DNA of 64,000 nt from Megachile rotundata (lineage: Eukaryota > Arthropoda > Insecta > Hymenoptera > Megachilidae), in the NCBI RefSeq assembly GCF_050947335.1, contig NC_134989.1:4395501-4459500 (forward strand), in the 5' to 3' direction. Position numbers and translations under genes: made by a program. Shown here piece after piece: positions 25,701-37,460 of the stretch; the first letter of the stretch is position 1, and each line of letters starts with the position of its first letter. The notes under the pieces are model-generated. The model was not told the DNA's origin and made no database searches. It worked only from the letters and a program-made list of their open reading frames with translations.

Positions 25701-26645
25701 TATTATCCCATTCCTAAACTAACATCAACTCACACAATTAAATTCTCGGAACCAACCACTAATAATATACGGAAGAGTTGATTTCACCTCTGGCGCAACT
25801 TTCAGAACATACCTAATTATTTAACCATCTTCACGCTGCATACGTCTCTCCATCTTTCGCACATATACGCAATATGTGTTACTGGTTGCAGTAGTGTGTC
25901 CAAAGGTAGTGAGATGCCATAAAGGGATGTTCCTTTGAGTTCGGTGGCTCAACAGCAACGAGAAGGGTGTCGTGATGACCGAGACCCCTCGGATGCTGCT
26001 TTGAAGCTGGGTCATTATAATCAAGTCGAGTGCAACTTAGTTAACGACATCAAACTCCAGTGTCGAAGTGTGACATCGAGTGTACTTCAGATGTCATGTC
26101 AAGTTGTGATGTGCTTGCGTCATAGCCAGATAGTGAGAAAATTGAATTGTTTGTTATATGGTCACCATGCCAATTTTAAAGTAGTAGTTGGTAGTGTAGA
26201 CTATTCCGGGTTAAGAGGTGGGAAAAATAAATCAATGGCCGACCACAATTTAAAATAACAACACACGGAGGAGGTTTAATGTTTCCAATCACAATTCTCA
26301 ATGAAGACTCTCTCGCATCCCCTTGTACACGGTGTTTTATCATTTCCTCAAAACTCCAAGAAGGGAGGAAACACGGGGTGGGGAAAGTGTGACGTTCTAC
26401 GAAATTGGAAATTCCCACTTTCCCCTGCAGCGGTCATCCGGCCCAAAATCGTTGACCGGTGACCCATCCGTCCCTCGATTTACAAATTACCGTAGCAGTA
26501 ATAAACCCAAGGATCGCCTCGACTTTTTAAATTACACGTACCGAAAAAAAGAAATATTACTACGCCAACCCTGGGCTCAATGTGCCTACCAAATGTTAAA
26601 CCGGACAAGTAACGGTTCCTTGGACTTTATTACTGCTATGTAAAA
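25701..26645. other. GC-richer island with a hairpin
   Basis: Overlapping ORFs of about 105 codons (25935-26258, 26323-26643 on +; 26176-26418 on -) show no recognised domain. An inverted repeat GGGGAAAGTG (26380-26389) / CACTTTCCCC (26416-26425) could form a 10-bp stem with a 26-nt loop. A conserved non-coding element or an unrecognised exon are both possible. Confidence 0.35.
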
Positions 26646-27360
26646 GCTTCAATATTACAAAACATCCTAAAAATCTAACATTATGTCTACAGTAGTAGTG
26701 GTTGACAAATGAAAATTAAGTGACAAAACACGAATTTTCAGTGCTGTACTTATTTGGAAAATTTTGGTGTCGATTATGGTTGAAAATTTCAGTGCCATTT
26801 ATAGTTGAAAATTTAGGCGAATTTTGGGTAATTGAAATTTAGGTGTAAGTATACGATAATTGGAAGAAAATTGATTATATGGCTCAGATAACGTTTAGGA
26901 TACATTTAGGCTGGATATTTAGGTTATGATGTAAACAATTTTATAAATATTTAAAATTTAAATAATTACTAATTTGATAATATAAATTACTCAATAATTT
27001 AAATTATTTGAAGAGATGCACTCAATTATAAAAAACGTGATAGGTTACTATTAATATAGAAAATGTAGAAATGATTTTAGATATTTTAGATTAGAATGTT
27101 AATAGATAACTTCAATTTAAATAATTAAAAATGCTATTGATACTCATGAGCGTCCTTGCACTTTCGAGCACAATTGCCTATTACTATTAATTAAGTGAAA
27201 CTGGCATATAAAAAAAGATAACAGAAAATATTACATAAAAACCACATAGAAAAATTTAACACCGTATTATTCAGTTAATTAAATTTGAACCTAAAACTGA
27301 ATGAAAAGATGTTAAGCATTCGATAGTTTTCTTAGAACTAATAATCTCATTTATCAAACT
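26646..27360. other. AT-rich DNA, nothing recognised
   Basis: AT-rich spacer with some 'aaaatttaggtg' style local repetition near 26760-26850. Confidence 0.4.
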
Positions 27361-27370
27361 AACCTCAAAA

Positions 27371-27378
27371 TGACGTCA
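27371..27378. promoter_or_regulatory. Perfect CRE-type palindrome TGACGTCA
   Basis: An exact TGACGTCA lies at the left edge of a GC-richer patch (27360-27760). This is the consensus site of CREB/ATF bZIP factors. A single 8-bp match is only suggestive, although CpG-containing palindromes are uncommon in this AT-rich DNA. Confidence 0.3.
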
Positions 27379-28240
27379 CGTTAACGTCTGCATCGTCCAC
27401 AATACATCCCGAAACACCATCATGAAGTCACCTTATCATCGTTGTCAAAAAGTTATCAGTAGAGGTAACGGTCGTTAGCATTCTGCATCCCATGATCGTG
27501 AAAGCAGCAGACGATCGTTATAAGTGTAGCGGAAGTGCAGGTGCAGGATAAATCTCTGGAACGAGCATTAGAAGGATCGATCGCGGCGAAAATCGAGACC
27601 GTGGAACTTTCAACAGACGCTTTTGCTGGATACTTTACCTCATGTAATGACGAAACTTTGTCGTCCCCTGGGAACGAATAGCTGGTGTCGTTACCGATAT
27701 TGTACATGGTGTTACTCAAACGTGATATCGACCTGTATGTTACACGTTCTCAGCAAATATTTATGTTCCTTAACTTCCTACGAAATTACTTCGGTAATTA
27801 TTATATGTTCATATTGCTGCTTATTACATATGATACACATTAACATACTTTACTATGTTACATTTTAACTTTTATTAGTACCATGTGACTCGACATCACA
27901 TTTCTTCCTCTTCAACGTTGAGATGTAGTCAATATTACGCAACGCAATTTTTAAAATAATTTCAAATCTGAATATTTTTTCTTTCGAATATTTTGTAATA
28001 TGTGAAGGACCGATTTTATCAAATTTGTATGCAGTTTTACATTGTTGTTCTATTAATATAACGCACCATATGCAAAGCACAAATGAAATAAAAATAGAAA
28101 TAAACTCATTTTATTTTGTCCCATAAAGAGTTTTTATATTTTTTTACATAATTGTAAATGATCGTAAAAATGATAAAATCTAAAAATAAATTGTTTTATT
28201 CATTTAAACATTTCATATTTTATTTAAACATTTGATTATT

Positions 28241-28263
28241 ATACAGGGTGTTACACCCTGTAT
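28241..28263. repeat. Perfect 23-bp palindrome of transposon-like ends
   Basis: ATACAGGGTGT, one T, then ACACCCTGTAT. The arms look like two TA-flanked transposon termini back to back with nothing between them. The 'cagggtg' start is shared with the element at 35438. It may be a collapsed DNA transposon. Confidence 0.6.
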
Positions 28264-28459
28264 ATTCAGGTGCAAATAAAAAATTATTATCTACAGGATG
28301 TTTCTTCTATACTCTACCGTAGTAAAAACGAATTTGATCTTTTCATAAAAAAAATATTTAGACGCTTGAGAAATATAGCCTCAAAATTTGGCGATTAAAT
28401 AGAACGTTAAATAAAAACAGTTAACGAAAATCATCGATATTCCATCTTTTTTAGAATAA

Positions 28460-28990
28460 TGCCCCAAACTATTTTACGTAATAATTATGTTTAAACGGTG
28501 AACTGTAAATGAAATGTGAAAAGAAGAATTGTGACCAAGATTCACAATTACGATGGAACGAAAGGGGTATAAGAAATTCCACGGTTGCGTGTATATTCAG
28601 GTGCCTCGAGGAGTCCGTATTGTGAAACAGAAATTCGCAATGCATTTGTTGCGAATCGCGATGGAAGGCTGCGTGTACTTTCGCATTCATCTTTCAAAGC
28701 ATCCCGATGGTTCGTCACGATGATTCCGAATAATGGCCGCCTTAGCAACCGTGGGCCGCAATTTTCTGACGACCCCGTAATCTATACGCTACTGTAACAA
28801 TGCCAAAAAAAGAAGAGGAAAAAAGATACAAAATTGCAGAGCACCGTGTCTTTGGTAGATTGATTCCCGCACAGAAACTGTTTCGTCGTGTTTTCAATAC
28901 GCGCACTGCATTGTTTTCTCTTTTGGAGGAGAAATATACATGCGTTCTTTTGTTGTGGTGCGTTTATTATGATGATGGTAATAGATGCGT
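28460..28990. other. GC-richer island, unassigned
   Basis: Short ORFs overlap on both strands (28469-28690 and 28548-28748 on -, 28585-28797 and 28800-29003 on +). None has a recognisable domain. A 'gtatattcaggtgc' word at 28590 repeats one at 28260. Confidence 0.3.
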
Positions 28991-29224
28991 AGACAATTTT
29001 TAAGTGTAATATGTTTCATACCATTTCACATGAAAGTAAATCCATTCACATAAAAGTTATTAAAAAATAGAGATGTATGAATATTAAGGTGTAGCAATTT
29101 AAAGAATGTGGACGAAAAATAATTGTGTACATTTTTTTGTTAATAATTTTCAATGCGAAATGGATTGTGATTGGTTATTGTAGATAAACATTGAATTTTG
29201 TACAATTTATAGTTTTTCAAGATG

Positions 29225-30125
29225 TCTAAGTATATTTTTAAATTCATTGATTTTCATTGTTTGAATTTTGAGAATTAGGAGATATGAGAAACTGGGATTT
29301 GATAATTAGGGGCTTGAGAATTTGAGCATTTGGTGTTTTGTAAATTTAAGGATTTTAGTATTTGGGGATTTGGTATTTGGGAATTCGAGATTTTAAGGAG
29401 TTGTGAATTTGGGAATTTTTGTGTTTGGAATTAGAGCATTTGGAGATTTGAATATTGCAGGATTCGACTATTTGGAGATTTAGGAATTTGCAAATTTAAA
29501 AATTGGAGAGTTTCAGTATTTTAGAATTTCAGTATCTTGAGATTTAAGCATTTAGGAATTTGAGTATTTGGGAATTTAAAGGTTTCATATTTGGAAACTT
29601 GAATATTTGAATATTTCTACGTAGGAGGATTTGGAAATTTAAAAGCATGAGAATTTGAAAATTCGGAAATTGGGAAATCTGAAAACTTAGTTACATGAGA
29701 ATTTGAAAGTTTGAGAATTGAAGTATCCAAAAATTGAAAAATTAGGAAATTTAGAAACTCAGTTATTTAAAGATTTGTGTACTTAAGAGTTAGAAAATTT
29801 ACATATTCAAGAATTGAAAAATTTATATACTCAATAATTTGAAAATTTGTATCTTAAAGAGTTTGAAAATTCATATATTTAATAATTTGGAAATTTGTAT
29901 ATTAAAAAGTTTGTAAAATTCACATATTTAATAATTCGAAAATCTGTACATTAAAGAGTTTGCAAAATGTATATTCTTAGGAATTCGTTAATTTTTATAT
30001 TTAACAATTCGTAAATTTATATATTTAACAACTTGCAAATTTATATATTCAAAACTTTGAAAATTTAAATATTTAAAAATCTGAAAATTTGACAACTGAA
30101 AGTTAAAAAATTTGAATAATAATAT
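29225..30125. repeat. Degenerate 'ggaatttgaga' low-complexity tract, G-rich orientation
   Basis: About 0.9 kb of words such as 'gaatttgag', 'atttggaaattt' and 'aaaatttgtat'. G lies on the + strand, the opposite of the tracts at 40.5, 43 and 53.6 kb. Confidence 0.7.
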
Positions 30126-31190
30126 TTAAAGCTAAAGTGTAAAACGATGTAAAAGATTTAACGATAACTATGCTTGTTCTATTATCAATACATGCATTCA
30201 TGCAGCTGTTCCGGATCAAAGGATTGTTATCCGGTCAATATCTTCAGGTTAACACGGTGTACTGTCTTGCTGATTGTCGTCAGTAAATTGTCGAGGACAG
30301 GCAATCTTCATTCCTGTTACTATCCACCTATTCCGTACCACTAACTAAGCAAACAATGTTAACTAATTAAAGATTCGACATTGCGTGGGATACAGATTGT
30401 CAATTGAAATTCCTTGAGGTTTCTCCTGTTTGCAACGAGGTCTCTCGTGCCAATTGCAAAACTACAGTTTTCGTTGAATTCTGTTAACTCTCTCTGCTAT
30501 ATTTCCTTGAACTATCCAAGTTATTTGTTTATTTATATGTTTGTCGCGTTAATTAGTTTTAATGAATAGCGAAATGTTTCACAGTTATATTTTCATCTTT
30601 ACTTTTTCCCAGATCTTTTCTTTCAGTCGTTTCGTTCATTTAAATCATAGAATGAGTTCTTTGATTTAACTTCGTCTAACTCTTTTTCTTTCATTTATTG
30701 CGTTGATTAATTATGTACTGGATAAGTAAATCTTTCAATCTTTTTGAAACTATTTTATCTTCCTTTACTCCAACCTTTTTTCTCTTTCCTTTATTGCTTT
30801 GGTTAATTATGTGCTGAATACGTCTTTCAATCTTCCTGAAATAATTTCTCTGTCTTTTATCTTACGTTTATTGCGTATATTAATTTTATTATATATGATA
30901 CATAACGTTTTTAATTTTTTAATGTGATAATACAAAGATAATAGTCAAAATCTTTTTTTCGCATAAAAATTCATTTATTTTTTAAAAGAATTATGCTTCT
31001 AATCCACATACTGCTAATATATCAGATTTGCAACATTGTACGAATGTAAAAGAACTATAATTAGAAAAAACAAGAAATGTTTTTAACTATTTCAATAAAA
31101 TTAATATTTCAATAGTTCATTCGTTTCTTGCAAAATATCAAAATTGTATAATGTATTATTTTATACAACATATTTGCAGTGCAGCAAAAT
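30126..31190. other. AT-rich spacer with weak GC patch
   Basis: A small GC rise at 30180-30480 and pyrimidine-rich stretches at 30590-30860 ('ctttttctttcattta'). No recognised element. Confidence 0.35.
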
Positions 31191-31194
31191 GTTA

Positions 31195-31700
31195 TCATCA
31201 AAGTATTTTTATATTCATTGTCTATGAAATATTTTGTTACCTATTGTCTCTAAAGTAATTGGGTATATGAATATTTAATATTCATTGTTTGTACAAAAAT
31301 TTAATATCTATTACCTCTAAAAAAAATGTGATATTCATTGTCTATAAAATAATTTGATATCCATAGTCTATATAATAATTTGATATCCATAGTCCATAAA
31401 ATAATTTGATATTCATTGTTCATGAGAAAATTGTTCATCCATTGTCTACAAAGCAATTTAATAGTCATTATTTATAAAAAAAATTTGATACCCATAGTCT
31501 ATAAAATAATTTGATATTCGTTACTCATGAGAAAATTTGGTAGCCATTGCCCCTAAAATAATTTGATATTCATTATCTATGAAACAATTTGATACTCACC
31601 GTTTATGAAAAGATTTAATACCTATTTTCTATGAAATAATTTCATATTCAATGTTTATGAAATAATTTGATATCCATCGTTTATAAAGTTATCTTATACT
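31195..31700. repeat. Degenerate tandem array, about 28-bp period
   Basis: The unit reads roughly 'ataatttgatattcattgtctataaa', recurring well over ten times with substitutions such as 'ccatagtccat' and 'cattgttcatg'. The stretch 31340-31420 has the best-preserved copies. Confidence 0.8.
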
Positions 31701-31734
31701 CGTCATAAACAGAAATTTCTGAGAAACTGTTAGG

Positions 31735-32320
31735 GAAGCTATGATTTATATCGTCGATAGAAAAAGAACAGAAAAGAAGTTGGAGTCAAATCGTAGGACG
31801 AAACCAGCGAGTAATTTTTTAGTCACGAATATACGATCGTATGTGGTTGCTTACTGCAAAAACGGGGAGCCCTCTATACGACATCCAGAATCGAGGGAGA
31901 CGATGGAAGAGGGTTCTTCTAGCAACAAATAATTCCGTGATTTGTGCTCACCTACGTAAGAATATTATTTACGACGTCGTAAATTACTGTGGTTCGTTCC
32001 AGCAGACTGCCGAGAAACGCAACGTCGAGATTAATATGGAACGATTGAATAGAACGAGCGAACAAACCATATTGGATCGCATTCAGTCGGATCGTTGGGA
32101 TCGATTGAAAACTGAATATTAATGTTCCGATCGGCTTTATCGGACAACTACGTGACTTTCTTTTTCTCGGTCCTCGTGTACTTTTATGTGTCACGTCTAC
32201 CGACAGATAAATGGATGCTGTGGTTCATTACTGCGGTTTTCTCGATGTCCGCGAATAAATCTCTTCCTTTTAATCCAGTATTATCGTAGACACGAGTACT
32301 TGCATACACGTTACGTTAAC
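31735..32320. other. GC-richer island, unassigned
   Basis: ORFs overlap at 31741-31932 and 31841-32122 on + and 31952-32194 on -, with charged but unrecognised sequences. No splice-like boundary was convincing. Confidence 0.3.
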
Positions 32321-33560
32321 AATTACATTTGTTACGTACTGTATAACTTTTGACCTTAACACTATTTCTACCAAGAAGTATTAAAAGACACCTTTCAAAT
32401 TTTAACTTAAAATTATTCTGTAATTTGAATTATTTTTTCATAATTAATTTTTTGACTTTTCATGGAATTCTTTATTATTTTTACAATTTTTACAATTTAA
32501 CTTGCTTTTTAGAACATCACATTTTTTATTAGAACTTTCGGAAACTCGAATATTATTAAGATTTTTGTTTATAATAAAGTGTTACAAGTCACTGACTTTG
32601 CTGCTTATTCACCGAAATATCGCGGTGATCCACATAGGTACAGTTACCCTACGACTCTAATATCTCATTAGTATACCTACAACTCGAATACGACTGTAAC
32701 ACTCGAAGATATGAAAGTAGTCTTCCATCGATTTAACGAAACGAAATGAAACTCATCTGTTTCTATTGGCAGATGTATTTCTTTCGGTTGAAACTCGTCG
32801 ATGGCGCATTCTTATGAATCTCGCGAAAAGGAAAGGGAACCGTAATCTGACTGCGTATTCACGTGAAAATCACTCGAAAACTTCATCTGGTGGCTGGTAC
32901 TTTCGTAACCGTGACGGTCGATCGATCTCCGGGTTCGACTGATCACGACGACAAATAGATAGATGGTCGGAAAAAACCGGCATACGAAGAGAGAGAACTG
33001 GTTGGAGCCGTGGAAAAAACCGGCCGAACGAATATTTCAGCTTCGCGGAGGCCTTCGAATGTCCATATTTTTTCGTTCGGTCAGCAACATCGACCCCCTT
33101 GCTACGAGCGATTTCGGCTTTTCATCGAAAGTCGAGTAGTGACCCGCAAGCTTTTTTGATAGAGAAGAGAGCTCTGATCTCGGGAAATCAAGCCTCGTCG
33201 ATCAAAGCCTCCTGCGTCCTACATCGCTGGATCGAGGACCAAATTTTCGGTTTCAAGAACAAAAGAAATCATCGAGGTTGAAAATCGAAATAGATCAAAG
33301 TGTACCGGACGTGTTCCATTTTTCTTCTTTTCTTTCATTGTTCTTCTTCTTCTGTTCCTGTATTTTTACCGTGTCTTCCATTTTTCTGGACTCTGAGAAT
33401 GATTCGCTTGATCGGTGGATTTTCATCGATTTTGGTCTTTTTTCATGATTTCATTTGAGTCACAGAAGTTTGTCGATTTGTGCGGTCAATTTTTGTACGT
33501 TTTTGATATTTCGCGCTTTCGCGTTCTAAACTGTGGCTGAATGAATGCACTTCAAAAGGC
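32321..33560. other. AT-rich spacer then GC-rich island
   Basis: From about 32780 to 33290 GC rises, with CG-bearing words ('gacggtcgatcgatctccgg'). A short word 'ggaaaaaaccggc' is repeated at about 32969 and 33012. It is followed by a pyrimidine-rich stretch (33310-33390). No recognised ORF; a conserved regulatory island is one possibility. Confidence 0.3.
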
Positions 33561-34000
33561 GCATTAAATTTTGAACTTGAAAATTTTCAAGGTTAATTTT
33601 CCTAAAATTTATAACTTGTGAATTTGTAAATTAAAAAATTTGAAAGTTTGATACTTCTGTATTTTTGTAACATTGAGTTTTTTAATTGTTTAATATTTAT
33701 ATTTCAAATTTCCTAATTGTTTTATTTCTGTATTTGTAGATTCGAAATTTCTGAGTTGACGAATTTCTTAATTTAAAAATGAGAAAATTTGATGTTTCCC
33801 TATTTCTATATTAAAAGATTAAAAATTCAATATTTCGGTATTGCTAAATTTTCAAGCAGTCAAACTTGCAGATTTCAAAATTTTGAATTTCTATGTTACA
33901 AACTTGCAAAATTTAAAAATCTGAAAATTTGATATGAAATATTTGTGTTTGAAAATTTGGAATTTTTAAGTTATTGAATTTCCTAATTTAAATATGAGGA
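33560..34000. repeat. Degenerate 'aaattt' low-complexity tract
   Basis: Words like 'aaaatttgaaagtttg' and 'tttctaattt'. The foldback-related repeat at 34001 starts directly at its right edge. Confidence 0.6.
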
Positions 34001-34512
34001 AAGGGTTTAGCTGGATAAGGATGTCAAATATGCCCTTGAGTAAAATGGAAAACCTAATACGTCAGTCGATACCATATCCAAAAAAAACAACTCTCATACC
34101 AAATTTCAACCCCCTATCTCATCCGTGGGGTCGTTAAAGGGAAAAAACTATATTCCGGTTTTTGGCCTATTTTGCCTATTTTATTTCGTAAAAAAATTCT
34201 GAAAAAATTCCTAGAAATTGAGATCCACGTAGTGCATATTACAGAATTTTGCAGATTTTTTAATCGTAAATTGTAGTTGTGAAAAATCAAAAACCGAAAA
34301 AAAAGTTGAAAAAAATGCGATTTTTTAGTGAAGATGTCGGAGCAATACTTTTATATTAATGTGGTAGTTATATAGGACAAATAATATTCCCTAATTTTTT
34401 CAGATTTTTCGGTGATGTGCATCATAGTTAAAGAAATGAAAAACCGATATATTCTTTAAAACTACGCGGATCTCAATGTCTCAGAATTTTTTTATAATTT
34501 TTTTACGAAATT
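34001..34512. mobile_element. Partial, diverged relative of the 47.7-kb foldback element
   Basis: It begins with 'aaagggtttagctggataag', matching the outer end of the foldback arms, and follows the arm in order: 'cccttgag', 'caaccccctatctcatccgtgggg', 'ttccggtttttggcc', 'gaagatgtcggagca', 'aatgtggtagttat' and 'aaaccgat'. It is clearly more diverged than the two arms are from each other. After about 34455 it turns back on itself: 34461-34512 is an inverted copy of part of 34182-34236. It therefore ends in its own short foldback and lacks the tRNA-like part. Confidence 0.8.
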
Positions 34513-35435
34513 AAATTAAAAAATTTGAGAATTTGATATTAAAAATTTTCTTAAAATGTCAAATTTCTAAAGAAGGAAATTGAATAATATGTTAGTCAAA
34601 AACTTTTCAATTGTTAAGCTTCTATTTCTATTTTGATTCCAATTCCTTTAAAAACAGCATATATCACATAAAAATTAAGTAAATATATAAATCGAACACT
34701 GAAACAATTCCATATGTTGTCAACATAAAGCTATATAATGAGAACCTGCAATATCTCATTCTAAATAAGAAGTTTCTCTATATTATTATTCAAGTCTCCA
34801 CTTTATCCAGAGCAATTTTAATCATAAAATCCGTGAGAAAGTTTGAAATTTCAGTGAAAAAATGTGCTACTCTCGACTGTTAATTTTATATGAAAGTGAG
34901 TGTAAAGGATTTCCAGCTGAATAACCAGGAACAGAATAGTACAAATGTTTCGTCGTCTACGTCATATGTTTCCAACGTTATCAGACATAAAAGTGTGCAC
35001 AGTTTCAGTTATTTGAGAAGTTCTCGAATGAAATTGTTCGTCCCGTGTCACCGTTTTAAGCATTACAATTCCAAATGTTACCATAAATTCCAGAAACGCC
35101 TGCGAAAGGGAGGTACTCTCTCCTTCGGGAACCATTGTATTACACGTCTACTTTTGTACCGTGAGTGTGCAGGTTAAAATAGCACGATACCCGACAGCTT
35201 TTAAATTGTTTATTCTTCTGTAACCTACTTTGCCTGCATTTATAGGTCGTACGTTTAAAGTTAAACTATCGATCGTATCTTTTTGATCATTCTAATCGAT
35301 TTGAATAATTCTTGAACTAAACGGGTTAATGCATCATAAAATACGTGATATTTGGTATTTTTAAATTTTTGCTAGTATTGTTCATTGTAGATAATATTAA
35401 TATATGTGAAATGATAAGATATTTAATCAGTAATA
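34513..35435. other. AT-rich spacer with small GC patch
   Basis: The ORF 34890-35177 in a modest GC patch has no recognised domain. Otherwise nothing is recognised. Confidence 0.35.
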
Positions 35436-35437
35436 TA

Positions 35438-36379
35438 CAGGGTGGCTCACCACATTTTGCCATCTAGATTTGCGTCATTATTATTACTCATAGCTGAATG
35501 AGAAGTTGAATGGTTTTGAGAGGAGCATATGCTGGTGGAATATTTTTGCTGTGGGTGGACGTGTAAAGAACATATGGTCATTAATGTTTTTTTAAGTGAA
35601 ATCATATATTTTTTATTGCATCAGCTAATATTCCTTCATATTCTTTACAAAAAAGTATGATTCTATTTATGTGAAAAAATCATTAGTTCAAGACATATTT
35701 TAATTCTAATTTGTTAGGAAATCGTGATTTTCTGGTCAATATTACGAATTGCCCTAACTGAACAGCAAATATTTTTTTATATGCTTTGAGAGATCACGTG
35801 TCACCAAACGAATTGTGAGCTTTTGTTTTTTTTTGTTATGCAGTAACAGTGAAATTTAGTTTCTGTTACGTTTCTAATGCGGTGAATACGACGATACGGT
35901 GAATTATCGCTTCATAATGAAGTATTCTAAAGAAGAAAAGATAGACATGTTATCAGTTTATTTTGAAGCTGGAAAAAGTGCTACACATGCAGAAAGATTA
36001 TACACTACGGAATGTTAGTAAGTCATTAATTTCTCGATTCAGAAAGTGTTCTGATGCAAATGATCGCCGTATTGAATCTTTTTTGTAAATAGACATTGAA
36101 ATTAAAATATCTCCTAAACTAATGATTTTTTCACATAAATAGATTAATATTTTTTTGTAAAGAATATGGAGGAGTATCAGCTGATGCAATAAAAAATATA
36201 TGATTGCATTTAAAAAAACATTAATGACCTTCATGTGTCCTTTACACGACCACCTCCAAAAAAAATATACCACCAGCATATGTCCCTTTCAAAACCATTC
36301 AACTTCATCCGAAACATTGTTTGCTATGAATAATAATAGTGACGCAAATCTAGATGGCAAAATGTGGTGAGCCACCCTG
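35438..36379. mobile_element. TA-flanked DNA transposon with long terminal inverted repeats
   Basis: The ends read CAGGGTGGCTCACC... and ...GGTGAGCCACCCTG, each flanked by TA (35436-35437 and 36380-36381), the target duplication of the Tc1/mariner superfamily. The inverted arms run about 270-280 bp each (to about 35708 and from about 36100), leaving roughly 390 bp of unique centre that carries a transposase remnant. The minus-strand ORF 35998-36279 is mostly arm sequence and not a gene. Non-autonomous. Confidence 0.9.
35917..36089 (+). pseudogene. N-terminal transposase relic (helix-turn-helix part) inside the TIR element
   Basis: Starting at ATG 35917 the frame reads MKYSKEEKIDML, then VYFEAGKSATHAERLY, and stops at about 36016. 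After a frameshift near that stop, a second frame continues with SKSLISRFRKCSDAND and ends at a stop near 36089. The order 'EEK.DM..VY.EAGK.A..A.RLY' then '.S..R..KCF-like' resembles the N-terminal DNA-binding domain found at the start of many insect mariner-like ORFs (the DUF4817 type). The catalytic domain is absent. This links the element to a transposase family; the family name is from memory of the motif only. Confidence 0.6.
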
Positions 36380-36381
36380 TA

Positions 36382-37445
36382 TAAATAGGAATATTTTGTA
36401 ATGAATATAGCTGTAACGAAAGGATTAACAATTCGCATTACAAGTCTGTTGATATTTGATATTTTTTATATTTTTTAACATTATTTGTTTGTTTAATATT
36501 AATGTATAATATTAACATATTTCATTTTTTATTATATGCAGTAATAATATATTTAGTTACTACTATATGCAGCTGTTGAAGTATTTTATAACGTAGATAG
36601 CTGCAACAAAAGGGTAAATATATGATAATATACGCTTAATAAATTTTGCAATTTTTGACATTTTTCTCGATGTTCATTTAATTATATTTACATCGAGCGC
36701 TTTAACAGAGTGCCGGTTTCGTTAAAAATGAAACATAGCATCTCGTGTTAAATTAGCCTTCCAACGTTGAACGAGAATTGCACGAACGAGCAATTTCCCA
36801 AGCGCCCTGATCGTTTAACGCTCGAATCGTGTGGGAAATCAGCAGCAGAGGTTCGCGTCAAAACTGGGAATAGAGTTTATTAAAATAAAAGAAGAAAATA
36901 ATTAAAAAGAGACAACGAGGAAAGATGCTTATTAAGATGCAACGTGGGTTTATTATAAAAAGAGGTGATTTTTGTTCGTTTTAAACGGGTTTAAAATCAA
37001 GATTGAAAAAGGATGGGTTAACTATGTGATCATGAAATTTACTTCTAACATTTCTACTACTCATTTATTGTCAGATTATTGAGTTCTATTCTTTCTATTG
37101 TTAGAAGTAGAATATCATTAATTTAATGAAAATGATCAAAAAGAGTATATTATACATGATGTATGTATTTATTCTATATATTTATATGAAATAAATCAAA
37201 AACAACTCTTCATAAAACAAATGTAGGAATATTGTATGTAATTACGGAAATGAGATATACAAATCGTTGGTATACCTAACCTCAAACAAGATAGTTAATC
37301 GATTTGTCCTTTTTTTCACCAGAACAACGTAATAAGTATAAAGTAGCCAGTAATGTTGTCACCAAATTTTTAAATAAATTTTACCAAAATGTTTGATAAT
37401 ACAGCCTTTGAACATCCTTCTTAAATATATGAAAATCATTACCTA
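36382..37445. other. AT-rich DNA, nothing recognised
   Basis: AT-rich spacer. A short GC patch at 36690-36860 has no recognised content. Confidence 0.4.
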
Positions 37446-37460
37446 ATTCATTACTTAACC

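Noticed and set aside
30236..30252. Recursive splice site at 'tatcttcaggttaac'
   Set aside because: The donor half GTTAAC is poor and the pyrimidine tract is weak.
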